From assembly GCF_000473145.1 (NCBI RefSeq), contig NZ_KI421500.1, forward strand, positions 3,249,725 through 3,313,724: a DNA stretch of 64,000 bases. The letters are read 5' to 3'. The notes under the pieces are model-generated. The model saw nothing but the letters and a program-made list of their open reading frames with translations. It was not told the origin of the DNA and made no database searches. The stretch comes from Leisingera daeponensis DSM 23529. GTDB lineage: Bacteria > Pseudomonadota > Alphaproteobacteria > Rhodobacterales > Rhodobacteraceae. The translations under genes and the position numbers were made by a program. This document shows positions 1 through 8,705 of this stretch, in pieces. How positions within the stretch are numbered: the first letter of the stretch is position 1; each line of letters starts with the position of its first letter.

Positions 1-528
1 GAGGGCGCCAGCGTCGACAATATCGCCAAGGCGGCGGGAGTCTCAAAGGCGACGCTTTACAGCTATTTCCCTGACAAGCGGGTGCTGTTCATGGAGGTGG
101 TGCGCTCGGCCTGCGTGCAGCAGGCGGACGCTTCGCTGGAGCTGGCGCCGGGCAGCCGCGGGCCGCGGGAGGTGCTGCGGGCGGCGGCGGAGCGGGTGCA
201 CGGGGTGCTGCTGGGCGGCTTCAGCCTGCAGCTGTTCCGCATCTTCGTGGCCGAGGCCGACCGGTTCCCGGAGCTGGGGCCGATGTTCTACGAAAGCGGC
301 CCGATGACGCTGCACGGGGAGATCCAGACCTATATGGAGGCCGCTGCGGCGCGCGGCGAGCTGAAGATCGAAGATGCGGATCTGGCCGCCGCGCAATTCA
401 TCGAGCTGTGCAAGGCCGATGTGTTCCTGCGGTTCCTGTTCAAGATCGACACCGAGTTCACCGAGGCCGAGCGCGAGCGGGTGATCAGCGGCGCGATCGA
501 CACGTTCCTGGCGCGGTTCGGCGCCTGA
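1..528 (+). CDS. TetR-family transcriptional regulator, 5' truncated by window edge
   Basis: The reading frame is open from base 1, so the true start lies upstream of the window. The first 34 visible residues are the end of a TetR helix-turn-helix, with the pattern IAKAAGVSKATLYSYFPDK typical of the recognition helix. The remaining ~140 residues are the helical ligand-binding and dimerisation domain (TetR_C type), ending at the TGA at 526-528. The inducer cannot be read from this part, and the target is probably a neighbour lying outside the window. Family assignment is secure; function is unknown. Confidence 0.9.
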   Translation, partial: EGASVDNIAKAAGVSKATLYSYFPDKRVLFMEVVRSACVQQADASLELAPGSRGPREVLRAAAERVHGVLLGGFSLQLFRIFVAEADRFPELGPMFYESGPMTLHGEIQTYMEAAAARGELKIEDADLAAAQFIELCKADVFLRFLFKIDTEFTEAERERVISGAIDTFLARFGA

Positions 529-558
529 GAGACCGGCCCGGCGGGGCCGGCGTTCCGG

Positions 559-1044
559 TCAGTGGGTTGTGAAGCTGTTGGGCGTGCTGCGATAGGTTTC
601 GTGGCAGCTGAGGCAGCTTTGCATCAGGCCGGGCAGGGTGCGGCGCAGACCGCTGAGCGAGCCGGTGTTGAGGTCCTTGGCCGCGGCTTCGGCGGTGCCG
701 GCGCGGGCCTTGAAATCCTTCCACGCGTGCCAGATCAGCGGCCGGGCGTTGGACCGCGGGTCCAGGTGCGGCTTGCGGAAGTGCTTGCGGATGCTGCCGG
801 TGGATTTGATCAGCTGCTTGCGGGCCGCGCGCGCCTGGCTGCGGTCAAAGGTGCTGCGCCCGGCAGCCATGCCGGTCAGCACGTCCATGGCGGCCTTTTG
901 CGAGGTCATCAGCGCAATCCGCTTGGCCACATGCTTGCTGGTGCTGCTGCTGTCCCGGGCGGTCACCGGGGCGGTGCTGCCGATGGCCAGCGCGGTGATC
1001 ACCACGACCAGGGCCGCGGCTTTGTGCAGGCGGAAAGATGTCAC
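559..1044 (-). CDS. Cytochrome c'/c-556 family periplasmic monoheme protein
   Basis: Start chosen at the GTG at 1044, because a good GGAGG ribosome site lies six bases upstream; the open frame extends to 1086 without one. The product (~161 aa) begins with a short basic stretch and a hydrophobic signal peptide ending near APVTA. The mature part is a four-helix cytochrome c' type (Cytochrome_C_2) with the heme motif CLSCH followed by YR close to the C-terminus, as usual for this family. It should be periplasmic with one covalent c-heme. Such proteins transfer electrons or bind NO; the partner is not evident. Its 3' end faces the TetR gene across a 30-bp gap (convergent). Confidence 0.85.
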   Translation of the reverse strand: MTSFRLHKAAALVVVITALAIGSTAPVTARDSSSTSKHVAKRIALMTSQKAAMDVLTGMAAGRSTFDRSQARAARKQLIKSTGSIRKHFRKPHLDPRSNARPLIWHAWKDFKARAGTAEAAAKDLNTGSLSGLRRTLPGLMQSCLSCHETYRSTPNSFTTH

Positions 1045-1413
1045 GATGCCTCCGCACGGGTTAACCGAATCGAGAAATGAGAACAAAATATGAGCATATC
1101 GCCTGTGCCTCCCGTTATCTGGCGGCCTTCCGGCCCTGCTGCCCCTGCCTGCCCTGACCGTTCCCCTGCGCCTGATGCCAAGCCCCGCCGCCGCATTCTT
1201 TCGCTTTGGTGTCCGCGTCTTGGGGCGGAGCGTGTTCTGCGGGCAGAGCGCGGCGGCACCGGCGGGCCGCTGGCCGTTGCCGGGGAAGTCTGCAACAGGC
1301 AGGTTATTTCCGCGTTAAGCGCCGCCGCATTGGCAGAGGGGCTGCGCAACAGTTCGCTGCGCGGCGAAGGGATTTGCTTGGGCCGGCCTGAAAGAAACGC
1401 ATAGGGTAGAGCC
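1045..1413. other. Divergent intergenic region, no gene seen
   Basis: This ~370-bp gap separates the cytochrome gene (minus) from the ArsR gene (plus) and should hold both promoters. Open frames here are proline/arginine-rich, lack ribosome sites and look like ordinary high-GC non-coding frames. No convincing promoter boxes, hairpin or repeat was found. Confidence 0.5.
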
Positions 1414-2103
1414 ATGATCACACCGCGTTTCGACATTCTGGGCCAGGCCCTCAGCGACGCCAGCCGCACGCAGATGCTGTGCGAGCTGATGGAGGGGCGC
1501 GCCTATACCAACAAGGAGCTGGCGGCGGCTGCGGGCGTGACGCCGCAGACCGCCTCGGCGCATCTGCGGCTGCTGCAGGACGCCGGGCTGGTGGTGGCAC
1601 AAAAGCGCGGCCGCTGCGTTTATCACCGGCTGGCAGGCGCGGAGGTGGCGCATGCGCTGGAGCAGCTGGCGGCGATTGCGCCTGCGGACAGCCTGCACCG
1701 CGCCCAGCAGCGCAAGGCGGGCGGGCTGGCGCAGCTGCGCAGCTGTTACGACCATCTGGCCGGGCCGCTGGCGGTGGCGATGACCCGGGCCTTGCTGGAC
1801 CGGGGACTGCTGGTGGAGGCGCACGGCGCCTTTCGCGCCGAACCCGCCGCGGAGTGGCTGAAACTGGGGGTGGTGCTGCCGGAGCGGCCGGGCCGCCAGC
1901 CCTTTGCCCGGCCTTGCCTGGACTGGACCGAGCGCAAGCTGCATGTGGCCGGGCCACTGGGGCGGCAGATCCTGGATCACGCGCTGGACAGCGGCTGGGT
2001 CACGCGGCACCGGCAAAAGCGCGGGCTGATGCTGACGGCGCCGGGGCGGGTGGCCTTGGAGCAGATTCTGGGCCTGCGCTGCGGCGCGCTGGCGGAGGCC
2101 TGA
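1414..2103 (+). CDS. ArsR-family winged-helix transcriptional regulator with C-terminal extension
   Basis: The protein is 229 aa. Residues ~5-85 form an ArsR-type HTH: a start like FDILGQALSDASRTQML, the TNKELAAAAGVTPQTASAHL recognition region and the wing ending in GRCVYHRLAG. Residues ~90-225 are a second domain with another possible winged helix near the C-terminus (RQKRGLMLTAPGRVALEQIL). It lacks the CxC metal site of classical arsenic sensors, so a metal inducer is not indicated. This two-domain form is common as a stand-alone regulator in proteobacteria. Start ATG has a weak GTAGAG ribosome site. Target unknown. Confidence 0.85.
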   Translation: MITPRFDILGQALSDASRTQMLCELMEGRAYTNKELAAAAGVTPQTASAHLRLLQDAGLVVAQKRGRCVYHRLAGAEVAHALEQLAAIAPADSLHRAQQRKAGGLAQLRSCYDHLAGPLAVAMTRALLDRGLLVEAHGAFRAEPAAEWLKLGVVLPERPGRQPFARPCLDWTERKLHVAGPLGRQILDHALDSGWVTRHRQKRGLMLTAPGRVALEQILGLRCGALAEA

Positions 2104-2218
2104 GCGGGGCGGAAACCGGGCAAGACAGGCCTGCCGCGCCTGTGGGCCTGCTGCACCACGGCAAAAATCGAATGTTAAAAACCTTGATTTGCGGGGGGAA
2201 AGGCGCAACCTTTTACCT

Positions 2219-2563
2219 ATGAGCTTTGATCAGGTGCAGCCTTTTCCCGGATCTCCTATACCTCAGCAAGTCGCGTTTGACCGCCGCGAACTGTCGGTCA
2301 TCATGACGTTATACGGACGGATGGTGGCGGCGGGGGAATGGCGCGATTACGGGATTTCTTCCTTGCGTGATCTGGCAGTCTTCTCCGTCTTCCGGCGCAC
2401 GGCAGAGCATCCGCTCTACCGGATCGAAAAACGCCCCAAGCTGCGGCAGCGGCAGGGGCAGTATTCGGTGGTCGGCATGGACGGGCATATCCTGAAGCGC
2501 GGGGCGGATCTGAAGACCGTGCTGAGGGTGCTGGAGCGCAAGCTGATCCGCTCCGTGGAGTAG
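2219..2563 (+). CDS. DUF2794 conserved alphaproteobacterial protein
   Basis: This 114-aa protein matches the DUF2794 pattern: VAFDRRELSVIMTLYGRMV, then GEWRDYGI, an AVFSVFRR block, PLYRIEKRPKLRQRQGQY and a C-terminal ILKRGADLKTVLRVLE. ATG 2219 was preferred over an upstream TTG at 2189 because the conserved core begins just after it. The family is widespread in alphaproteobacteria and has no established function; it is small, soluble and rich in basic residues. Stand-alone gene ending in a hairpin region shared with the convergent NlpC gene. Confidence 0.85.
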   Translation: MSFDQVQPFPGSPIPQQVAFDRRELSVIMTLYGRMVAAGEWRDYGISSLRDLAVFSVFRRTAEHPLYRIEKRPKLRQRQGQYSVVGMDGHILKRGADLKTVLRVLERKLIRSVE

Positions 2564-2589
2564 CCGCAAGTCTTGCGGCGGGGCGGGGA

Positions 2590-2611
2590 CCGGAAAATCC
2601 GAATTTTCCGG
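2590..2611. terminator. Hairpin between convergent genes
   Basis: Perfect inverted repeat CCGGAAAAT / ATTTTCCGG with a 4-base loop, between the 3' ends of the DUF2794 gene and the NlpC/P60 gene. A smaller hairpin, CCGCAAG / CTTGCGG, lies just upstream. There is no clear U-tract, so this is a possible bidirectional terminator or extragenic palindrome. Confidence 0.45.
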
Positions 2612-2657
2612 CTGAGTATCTTCGAATGGTTTTACCGCCTGGGGCCGCGGGCGGGGA

Positions 2658-3482
2658 TTATTCCAGCCTTTTATGCGCGGTGACCGGGCCGTCGCCCTGG
2701 GCCGCGATCCGCGCGATGGCCGCCGCGATCGGTTCAATCGCCACCGCCATGTCGTGTGCATTGGCGTGGATCAGGGTGTCCGCATCCCGCACCATCGCAA
2801 CATGGCCCCTCCAGAACAGCAGGTCGCCGCGCCGGTAGTCTGCGGCGGGTGCCGGGCTGCCCAGCTCGGCCTCCTGCATGTCGCTGTCGCCGGGGCAGGG
2901 GGTGCCGCAGGCCAGCAGCGCCGCCTGCACCAGGCCGGAGCAGTCAATGCCAAAGCGGCTGTTGCCGCCCCAGAGGTAGGGCGTGCCGAGGAACAGGTCC
3001 GCCACCGCCGCCGGATCCCCCGGATGGACGCCCAGCGGGGCGAGGTGGCGGGCCGGGATGAAGCCCAGGTTGGTCTGCAGGAACCGGCCTGTGCCGCCCA
3101 GCACCTGCACCCGGCTGCCGTGGCTGAGGGCGTGGGTGTCGGGGGACTTGAAGTCATCCGCGCTGTAGGCATGGGTGGCAGGGGCGCTGACCCAATGGGT
3201 CGCCTCGAAGGGGGCCGTCAGGCTGGCGCTGGGCACATAGCCGGTATAGCCATCCTTGGCCGCCTGCAGGAAGGACCAGCCGCCCTGCTCCTCATACACC
3301 GTGACCGGCTCGCCATAGACCAGCTGGCGGTCGCGGGCACCGTCCGGCGCGCGCAGGAGGTCCGCCACCGGCACCCCGATGCGGGCGGCGGTGCCTGTCA
3401 CCTTCCTAAGGTCTTCCGGCGCGTCTTTCAGATGCGCGGCAGCCACCCGGGCGTTCATCGGCAAGCGGCGGCGGTCGGTCAT
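2658..3482 (-). CDS. NlpC/P60 family cysteine peptidase with SH3b domain
   Basis: The protein is 274 aa. The N-terminal half contains a bacterial SH3-like region (PVTVYEEQGGWSFLQ, GYTGYVPSASL). The C-terminal half is an NlpC/P60 domain: catalytic Cys in FGIDCSGLVQAALLACG, and the following GDLLFWRGHVAMV supplying the catalytic His. The family cleaves gamma-D-glutamyl-diaminopimelate type bonds in cell-wall peptides. No signal peptide is apparent at the chosen ATG, so it may act on recycled muropeptides in the cytoplasm. The start lies 4 bp after the stop of the upstream M17 aminopeptidase, so the two are one operon, which fits cytoplasmic peptide turnover. A longer frame starting at 3662 only overlaps the aminopeptidase. 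Confidence 0.88.
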   Translation of the reverse strand: MTDRRRLPMNARVAAAHLKDAPEDLRKVTGTAARIGVPVADLLRAPDGARDRQLVYGEPVTVYEEQGGWSFLQAAKDGYTGYVPSASLTAPFEATHWVSAPATHAYSADDFKSPDTHALSHGSRVQVLGGTGRFLQTNLGFIPARHLAPLGVHPGDPAAVADLFLGTPYLWGGNSRFGIDCSGLVQAALLACGTPCPGDSDMQEAELGSPAPAADYRRGDLLFWRGHVAMVRDADTLIHANAHDMAVAIEPIAAAIARIAAQGDGPVTAHKRLE

Positions 3483-3486
3483 CGGA

Positions 3487-4869
3487 TCACAGCTCCAGCA
3501 TATCAGGCAGCGCGGCAAAGAGGGCGCGGGCCCCCTGCAGGGCGCCGCCCTTGGGCCGGCCCGGCGCGGCGGCGGGGGTCCAGCCGTAGATGTCGAAATG
3601 CATGTAGCGGGCGCCGCCTGCAAAGCGGCGCAGGAACAGGGCGGCGGTGATCGAGCCGGCAAAGCCGCCGGAGGGCGCGTTGTCGAGGTCGGCGATGTCC
3701 GGTTCGATCATCGCCTCGTAAGGTTCGTGGAACGGCAGCCGCCAGACCGGGTCGGCGGCGCGGGCGGCGCTGACCGCAAGCGCCGCGGCGTCGCCATCGT
3801 GGTCCGTGTAGAACGGCGACAGGTCCGGGCCGACCGCAACCCGGGCAGCGCCGGTCAGGGTGGCCATGGAGATCAGCAGGTCCGGCGCGTCCTCCGCCGC
3901 CAGGGCCAGCGCATCGGCCAGCACCAGCCGGCCCTCGGCATCGGTGTTGTTGACCTCCACCGTCAGCCCCTTGCGCGATGTCAGCACGTCGCCGGGGCGG
4001 AAGGCGGGGCCGGAGACGGAATTTTCGACCGCCGGAATCAGCACCCTGAGCTGCAAATCCAGCCCGGCGGCCATGATCATGCGGGCAAGGCCCAGGACGT
4101 TGGCGGCGCCGCCCATGTCCTTTTTCATCAGCGCCATGCTGCTGCCGGGTTTCAGGTTCAGCCCGCCGGTGTCAAAGCAGACGCCCTTGCCCACCAGGGT
4201 CAGCTTGGGGCCGCTGCCGCCCCAGCGCAGGTCGATCAGCCGCGGCGCGCGGTCCGAGGCGCGGCCGACGGTGTGGATCAGCGGGAAATTCTGCGCCAGC
4301 AGGTCCTCGCCGAGAATCGTGGAGATGTCTGCGCCGAACTCTTCGGCCAGGGTTTCCGCCGCGGCCTGAAGTTCTGCCGGGCCCATGTCGGAGGCGGGCG
4401 TGTTGATCAGGTCGCGGGTCAGGCATTCAGCGGCGGCCAGCGATTCGACGGCGGCGGCATCCACCCCATCGGGGGCCGCCAGCATGGCGGTCTCGTCCTT
4501 GCCTTCCTTGTAGCGGCCGAAGCGGTAGCCGGTCAGCAGCCAGCCCAGCGACTCGGCCGCGGCGTCCGCCTGCGGCAGGCCGGAGGCGATCCGGTAACGG
4601 CCCGCGGGCAGTTTCTGCGCGGCTTCGGCCAGCACGAAACGGCGGCGCGCGCGCTGGGCGGCGCTGCCGTATCCGGCCAGGGCCATCTCAACCGCGCCAT
4701 CGGCGCCCGGCACTGCCAGAGCCTGGCCGCAGGCGCCGGTAAACCCATGCGCCGTTGCCCAGGCCTGAACACGCTGCGGCTGGCCCGAGAGCCAGCTGTC
4801 GAAAGTGTCGCTTGCGATCACATGCACAGGGCAGGCGTCCGCGCCGGCTGCGGCAAATACTGGCGGCAT
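3487..4869 (-). CDS. Leucyl aminopeptidase family M17 metallopeptidase
   Basis: The protein is 460 aa and cleaves N-terminal residues from peptides using two metal ions. The M17 core is clear: GKGVCFDTGGLNLKPG, KKDMGGAANVLGLA and the hallmark NTDAEGRLVLADAL. Start ATG 4869 is chosen because GGAG precedes it by about nine bases; the frame extends to 4932 without support. It is co-transcribed with the NlpC/P60 peptidase downstream. The N-terminal domain is divergent from PepA, as in the Rhodobacterales M17 subgroup annotated simply as leucyl aminopeptidase family protein. Cytoplasmic. Confidence 0.9.
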   Translation of the reverse strand: MPPVFAAAGADACPVHVIASDTFDSWLSGQPQRVQAWATAHGFTGACGQALAVPGADGAVEMALAGYGSAAQRARRRFVLAEAAQKLPAGRYRIASGLPQADAAAESLGWLLTGYRFGRYKEGKDETAMLAAPDGVDAAAVESLAAAECLTRDLINTPASDMGPAELQAAAETLAEEFGADISTILGEDLLAQNFPLIHTVGRASDRAPRLIDLRWGGSGPKLTLVGKGVCFDTGGLNLKPGSSMALMKKDMGGAANVLGLARMIMAAGLDLQLRVLIPAVENSVSGPAFRPGDVLTSRKGLTVEVNNTDAEGRLVLADALALAAEDAPDLLISMATLTGAARVAVGPDLSPFYTDHDGDAAALAVSAARAADPVWRLPFHEPYEAMIEPDIADLDNAPSGGFAGSITAALFLRRFAGGARYMHFDIYGWTPAAAPGRPKGGALQGARALFAALPDMLEL

Positions 4870-4953
4870 CGAAATACTCCGGTTGCAATCGGTTCTGATG
4901 CGCCAGAGTAGCCGCCGCAGCGCGGCCTGCAAGCCCTGCAGGTTGCGGAGAGA

Positions 4954-5343
4954 TCAGATCGTCATGTCCTGCTGGTCCCAGACCGCGGTCAGCGAGCGTT
5001 CCCCCACCCGCATCAGCCGGAACAGAATCGCGGCAACCGCCGGCGCATCCTCGGCGTCGATGGCCGCGGTCACGTCGCCGGCAATCGACGCGAGCGCCGT
5101 CATGCCGATCTGATCGGCAATCGCGATCAGCGACCGGGCGCTTTTGCGCAGGCTCGCCATTTCATTCTGCCGCCACAGACGCTCGCAATGCGTCAGGCGG
5201 ACAGCCATTTCCTCGACCGCACGGCAGACGACGTCTTCGGCGCCGGTTTCGCCAAGCTGCTCATACAGCGCGGTGAGTTTGTCAGGATTGAGGCGCACTG
5301 TTTCCGAGTGCATTACTGTTAGTATATTGGCCACCACTTTCAC
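4954..5343 (-). CDS. Conserved hypothetical helical protein, Hpt-like without phospho-His
   Basis: The predicted product is 129 aa and almost entirely helical. The segment SLRKSARSLIAIADQIGMTALASIAGDV resembles the active helix of histidine-phosphotransfer (Hpt) domains, but the AH[ST]LKG histidine position reads ARSL, so phosphotransfer is unlikely. The start is uncertain: GTG 5343 (used here) or ATG 5313, neither with a strong ribosome site. It is a single gene divergent from the carbonic anhydrase, with the M17 gene downstream on the same strand after an 84-bp gap. Function not known. Confidence 0.6.
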   Translation of the reverse strand: MKVVANILTVMHSETVRLNPDKLTALYEQLGETGAEDVVCRAVEEMAVRLTHCERLWRQNEMASLRKSARSLIAIADQIGMTALASIAGDVTAAIDAEDAPAVAAILFRLMRVGERSLTAVWDQQDMTI

Positions 5344-5490
5344 CCAAATTCTTCATGCCCCCACGGCACGTCTGCCAATGTGCGCCCCACAGGTTTTCAA
5401 AAGGTTTCCGGCGGGGTGTTCAAATCTCTCGAATTTGCGGACAATGCAGGGTATCAAGCCCGGCAACACGAACGTTGACAGGACATGCCA

Positions 5491-6141
5491 ATGGAATTTG
5501 CCAAACCCCTGCCCAGTTATCTGGTGACCCGGTATCATGGGTGGAAGGCCACATCCTATGAGGAGAATCAGGGCTGGTACCGCCGCCTGGCGACCGAAGG
5601 CCAGCGGCCGCGGGCGATGGTGATCTCCTGCTGCGACAGCCGGGTGCATGTGACTTCGATCTTCGGGGCCGACCAGGGCGAGTTCTTCATTCACCGCAAT
5701 ATTGCCAACCTGGTGCCGCCCTATGCGCCCGATGGCGACCATCACGGCACCTCGGCGGCGGTGGAATACGCCGTGACCGCGCTGAAGGTGGCGCATCTGA
5801 TCGTGCTGGGCCATTCCCAGTGCGGCGGCGTGCAGGGCTGCATCGACATGTGCAAGGGCCAGGCGCCGCAGCTGGAACAGAAGACCAGTTTCGTCGGCCG
5901 CTGGATGGACATCCTGAAGCCCAAATTCGAAGGGGTTGAGGACATCCAGGATCCGGTTGAACAGGCACGCCAGTTCGAGCGTCAGGCGGTTGTCGCCTCG
6001 CTGGAGAACCTGATGACCTTCCCGTTCATCGAATCGGCGGTGAAGGCGGGTGAGCTGAGTCTGCACGGGCTGTGGACCGACATCGGCGAGGGCGGTCTGG
6101 AATGCTATGACCCCAAGGCGGGCACTTTCGCCCCGGTCTGA
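5491..6141 (+). CDS. Beta-class carbonic anhydrase
   Basis: The protein is 216 aa and interconverts CO2 and bicarbonate in the cytoplasm. Zinc ligands are visible: Cys in VISCCDSRVH (the CxDSR motif) and the His/Cys pair in VLGHSQCGGV. The second ATG (5491) is favoured over 5485 because AGGA is seven bases upstream of it. The length matches the family. It is convergent with the DUF3095 gene with only two bases between stop codons. Bicarbonate supply may be relevant to the PEP carboxylase encoded at the far end of the window, but there is no direct link. Confidence 0.93.
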   Translation: MEFAKPLPSYLVTRYHGWKATSYEENQGWYRRLATEGQRPRAMVISCCDSRVHVTSIFGADQGEFFIHRNIANLVPPYAPDGDHHGTSAAVEYAVTALKVAHLIVLGHSQCGGVQGCIDMCKGQAPQLEQKTSFVGRWMDILKPKFEGVEDIQDPVEQARQFERQAVVASLENLMTFPFIESAVKAGELSLHGLWTDIGEGGLECYDPKAGTFAPV

Positions 6142-6143
6142 GG

Positions 6144-7307
6144 TCAGGGCGTCCCTTTGCTGACACCAAATGCAGCCGCCAGATTGGCGGCTGCTTGCGT
6201 ATAGCCGCCTGCCGCCCCGTCGACAAAATGCACGTGGCTGTCCTCAACCGGGGAGGGCACGATGCAGGTGACCAGGGCGGCGTCCTGTTCGTGCAGGCCG
6301 AACTGCACCAGCCCGGCCTCTGCCGCCTGCTCCAGATGCCGGCGGATCCGGCCGCGGATCTCTGGCGTGCAGTCCAGCGTCATCTTCAGGCCGTCGTCGA
6401 ACTTGCGGAAATCCGAATGGGCCTTGAGCACGGACAGGTAATGCACCGGGTCGAACCCGCCAGCGGGCCGTTTGGCAAGGAAGATCAGCCCGGCGAGGGC
6501 GCTGTGCGCCAAAAGATAAAGCTTCCGTAAAATCAGAGGGGTTTTGCCGCGCGAGGATCGCGCCTCCAGCGCCAGCCCGGCGGGCGGGAAGCCGAGTTTG
6601 GGCCCGGTATCCGGGACCGGATGGCCGTTGTCCTTCAGTTCTCCTGCCAGAGCCAGCAGGCGGGAGGAGAATCGGGCAAACGCCTGCGGGTCCGTGCCCG
6701 GCGCAGGCTGCACGACCACCGACAGGATAACGCCATTGCGGGCGGGCGTGTTGCTCCAGCGGCAGGAGAGGCCGGAGAGATCGGGCGGTGCGGCCTGCGG
6801 GTCCGGCGGCACTTCGAAGGCGCCCGCTTTCATCTGCGCCTCGGCCCAGGCCAGCCCGCCGCCGCTGAACATCGCGAAATCGGCCTGATCCGACACGGCA
6901 TAGCGGGCGATGGCGACGTCCATCCCCTCTGCCCGGATCCCGCGCAGCGGCACCATGGCGGCGCGCAGGGTGACGCCGAATTCCGCCCCGGTCCAGCCGC
7001 GCAAGGCGGCCAGAACGCGCTCAGCGGTCTCCCGGTGGCGCGGCGGCACCGCAAAGGCGGCACCGTCGCCGCCGAAGATATAGGGGAACGCCTCGCCCTC
7101 CAGCGCATTGCGCATCGCGGCAATCACCGCGGCGCCGATCATGTTCACGGTCTTGTAGCGGCCCGCGGCAATCAGCGCGGTGGAGTTCACGATATCGGTG
7201 CAGCACAGATGCCAGTCCGGCGGCAGCGGCGCAAATGCGTCCGGGGCGGACAGGCTGTCAAAGCTGCGGACCTTGGGGAGGCTGTTGTAAAAACTGTCCG
7301 TTGTCAT
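6144..7307 (-). CDS. DUF3095 protein related to nucleotide cyclases
   Basis: The protein is 387 aa. The N-terminal 200 residues resemble class III nucleotide cyclase domains: LCCTDIVNSTALIAAGRYK (cf. the DIxxST motif of adenylate cyclases), YIFGGDGAAFAVP and SGGGLAWAEAQMK. Residues ~230-387 are the family-specific C-terminal part. DUF3095 members have no proven activity. The aspartate of DIVNST and the GGDG motif are kept, so metal/nucleotide binding is plausible. Start ATG 7307 has GGGA upstream; the longer frame to 7430 lacks support. Single gene, divergent from the MFS transporter. Confidence 0.85.
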   Translation of the reverse strand: MTTDSFYNSLPKVRSFDSLSAPDAFAPLPPDWHLCCTDIVNSTALIAAGRYKTVNMIGAAVIAAMRNALEGEAFPYIFGGDGAAFAVPPRHRETAERVLAALRGWTGAEFGVTLRAAMVPLRGIRAEGMDVAIARYAVSDQADFAMFSGGGLAWAEAQMKAGAFEVPPDPQAAPPDLSGLSCRWSNTPARNGVILSVVVQPAPGTDPQAFARFSSRLLALAGELKDNGHPVPDTGPKLGFPPAGLALEARSSRGKTPLILRKLYLLAHSALAGLIFLAKRPAGGFDPVHYLSVLKAHSDFRKFDDGLKMTLDCTPEIRGRIRRHLEQAAEAGLVQFGLHEQDAALVTCIVPSPVEDSHVHFVDGAAGGYTQAAANLAAAFGVSKGTP

Positions 7308-7449
7308 GCGTTCCCGCTCCGGTCCTTGGCCCCGGTGACCGGTGCCAGAGGTCTGCTTCTGTGACCTGCGGTTTCTACCTAAACAAATTGTGCGCCGCGG
7401 CCAAACATGCAAGCTGTGCGGCAGACACAAAAAATTGCGGGGACGGAAA

Positions 7450-8622
7450 ATGCAGGCGGGATTGGTCTTGTTGTGCCTGGCCTATGTGCTGAGCCAGTTT
7501 TTCCGCGCCTTTCTGGCGGTGCTGTCGGGAGTGCTGGGGCAGGACATCGGCGCGGCGCCGGATGATCTGGCGTTTGCCTCGGGCATGTGGTTCCTGTCCT
7601 TTGCGGCGATGCAGCTGCCGGTGGGCTGGGCGCTGGACCATGCGGGCCCGCGCCGGACCGCGGCGCTGCTGCTGCTGCTGGGCGGCGGCGGCGGGGCGGC
7701 GCTGTTTGCCGCGGCCACGGCGCCCCTGCATGTGAGCATCGCGATGTTCCTGATCGGCATCGGCTGCTCGCCGGTGCTGATGGCGTCCTATTACATCTTT
7801 GCCCGCCAGTACCCGCCCGCCCGCTTTGCCACCCTGGCGGCGCTGATGCTGGGGGTGGGGTCGGCCGGCAATCTGGTGGCCTCTTACCCGACGGCGCTGG
7901 CGGTGGACCTGTTCGGCTGGCGCGGTACCCTGGCGGGGCTGGCGGCGGTCTCGGTTGCGGTGGCGGCGGGGATATTCCTGACTGTGAGCGACCCGGACAA
8001 GCCCGACGGCGAACTCAAGGGATCGGTGCTGGATCTGCTGAAGATGCCGGCAATGTGGGCGATCTTTCCGCTGATGCTGGTGGCCTATGCGCCCTCGGGC
8101 GCGCTGCGGGGGCTGTGGATCGGGCCCTATCTGAGCGATCTGTACGGGCTCAGCACCCAGGCCGTGGGGCTGGCGACGCTGGTGATGGGCGCGGCGATGA
8201 TTGCGGGCACCTTTGCCTATGGGCCGCTGGACCGGGTGCTGGGCACCCGCAAATGGGTGATCCTGGGCGGCAACCTGCTGGCCTGCGCGGCCCTGGGGGG
8301 GCTGATCATGGCCACAGGCGCGCCGGTCTGGGTGCCGGTTGCGATGATGGCGGCGGTGGGGTTTTTCGGAGCCTCCTTCCCGGTGATCATGGCGCATGGC
8401 CGGGCCTTTGTGCCGCCGCATCTGGCGGGGCGCGGGGTGACCCTGCTGAACCTGTTCGGCATTGGCGGAGTGGGAATCATGCAGTTTGCGACCGGGCGCA
8501 TTCACGCGGAAATGGCGGGAGCCGATCCGGCTTTGCCCTACACCGCCATTTTCGGCTTCTTTCTGCTATGCTTGGCCGCGGGATGCTTAATTTATCTGCT
8601 CAGCCGCGACAGCATGGACTGA
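7450..8622 (+). CDS. MFS transporter
   Basis: The protein is 390 aa with about twelve hydrophobic segments. The first helix is LVLLCLAYVLSQFFRAFLAVL; a loop-2 motif-A-like sequence DHAGPRRTAALLL follows helix 2, and a central cytoplasmic loop lies around residues 180-200. It is an inner-membrane major facilitator protein of the NarK/nitrate-sulfonate-like or CynX-like type; the substrate cannot be assigned. Start ATG 7450 follows GGGGACGGAAA. It precedes asd on the same strand with an 83-bp gap, which probably contains the asd promoter. Confidence 0.88.
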   Translation: MQAGLVLLCLAYVLSQFFRAFLAVLSGVLGQDIGAAPDDLAFASGMWFLSFAAMQLPVGWALDHAGPRRTAALLLLLGGGGGAALFAAATAPLHVSIAMFLIGIGCSPVLMASYYIFARQYPPARFATLAALMLGVGSAGNLVASYPTALAVDLFGWRGTLAGLAAVSVAVAAGIFLTVSDPDKPDGELKGSVLDLLKMPAMWAIFPLMLVAYAPSGALRGLWIGPYLSDLYGLSTQAVGLATLVMGAAMIAGTFAYGPLDRVLGTRKWVILGGNLLACAALGGLIMATGAPVWVPVAMMAAVGFFGASFPVIMAHGRAFVPPHLAGRGVTLLNLFGIGGVGIMQFATGRIHAEMAGADPALPYTAIFGFFLLCLAAGCLIYLLSRDSMD

Positions 8623-8705
8623 TGCGCCCCCTTTAAACTTTTGCCTGGAAGCATTATCACTCCCGCGCCGGCCATGGGGCCGGGCAATACTGGAGAAACA
8701 GAAAA

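Noticed and set aside
1090..1404. 104-codon open frame between the cytochrome and ArsR genes
   Set aside because: Pro/Arg-rich, no ribosome site, typical of non-coding high-GC DNA.
8623..8705. Possible riboswitch upstream of asd (CCGGCC-ATGG-GGCCGG hairpin)
   Set aside because: Only one short hairpin is visible. It does not match the multi-helix pattern of lysine or SAM riboswitches, and it is too short.
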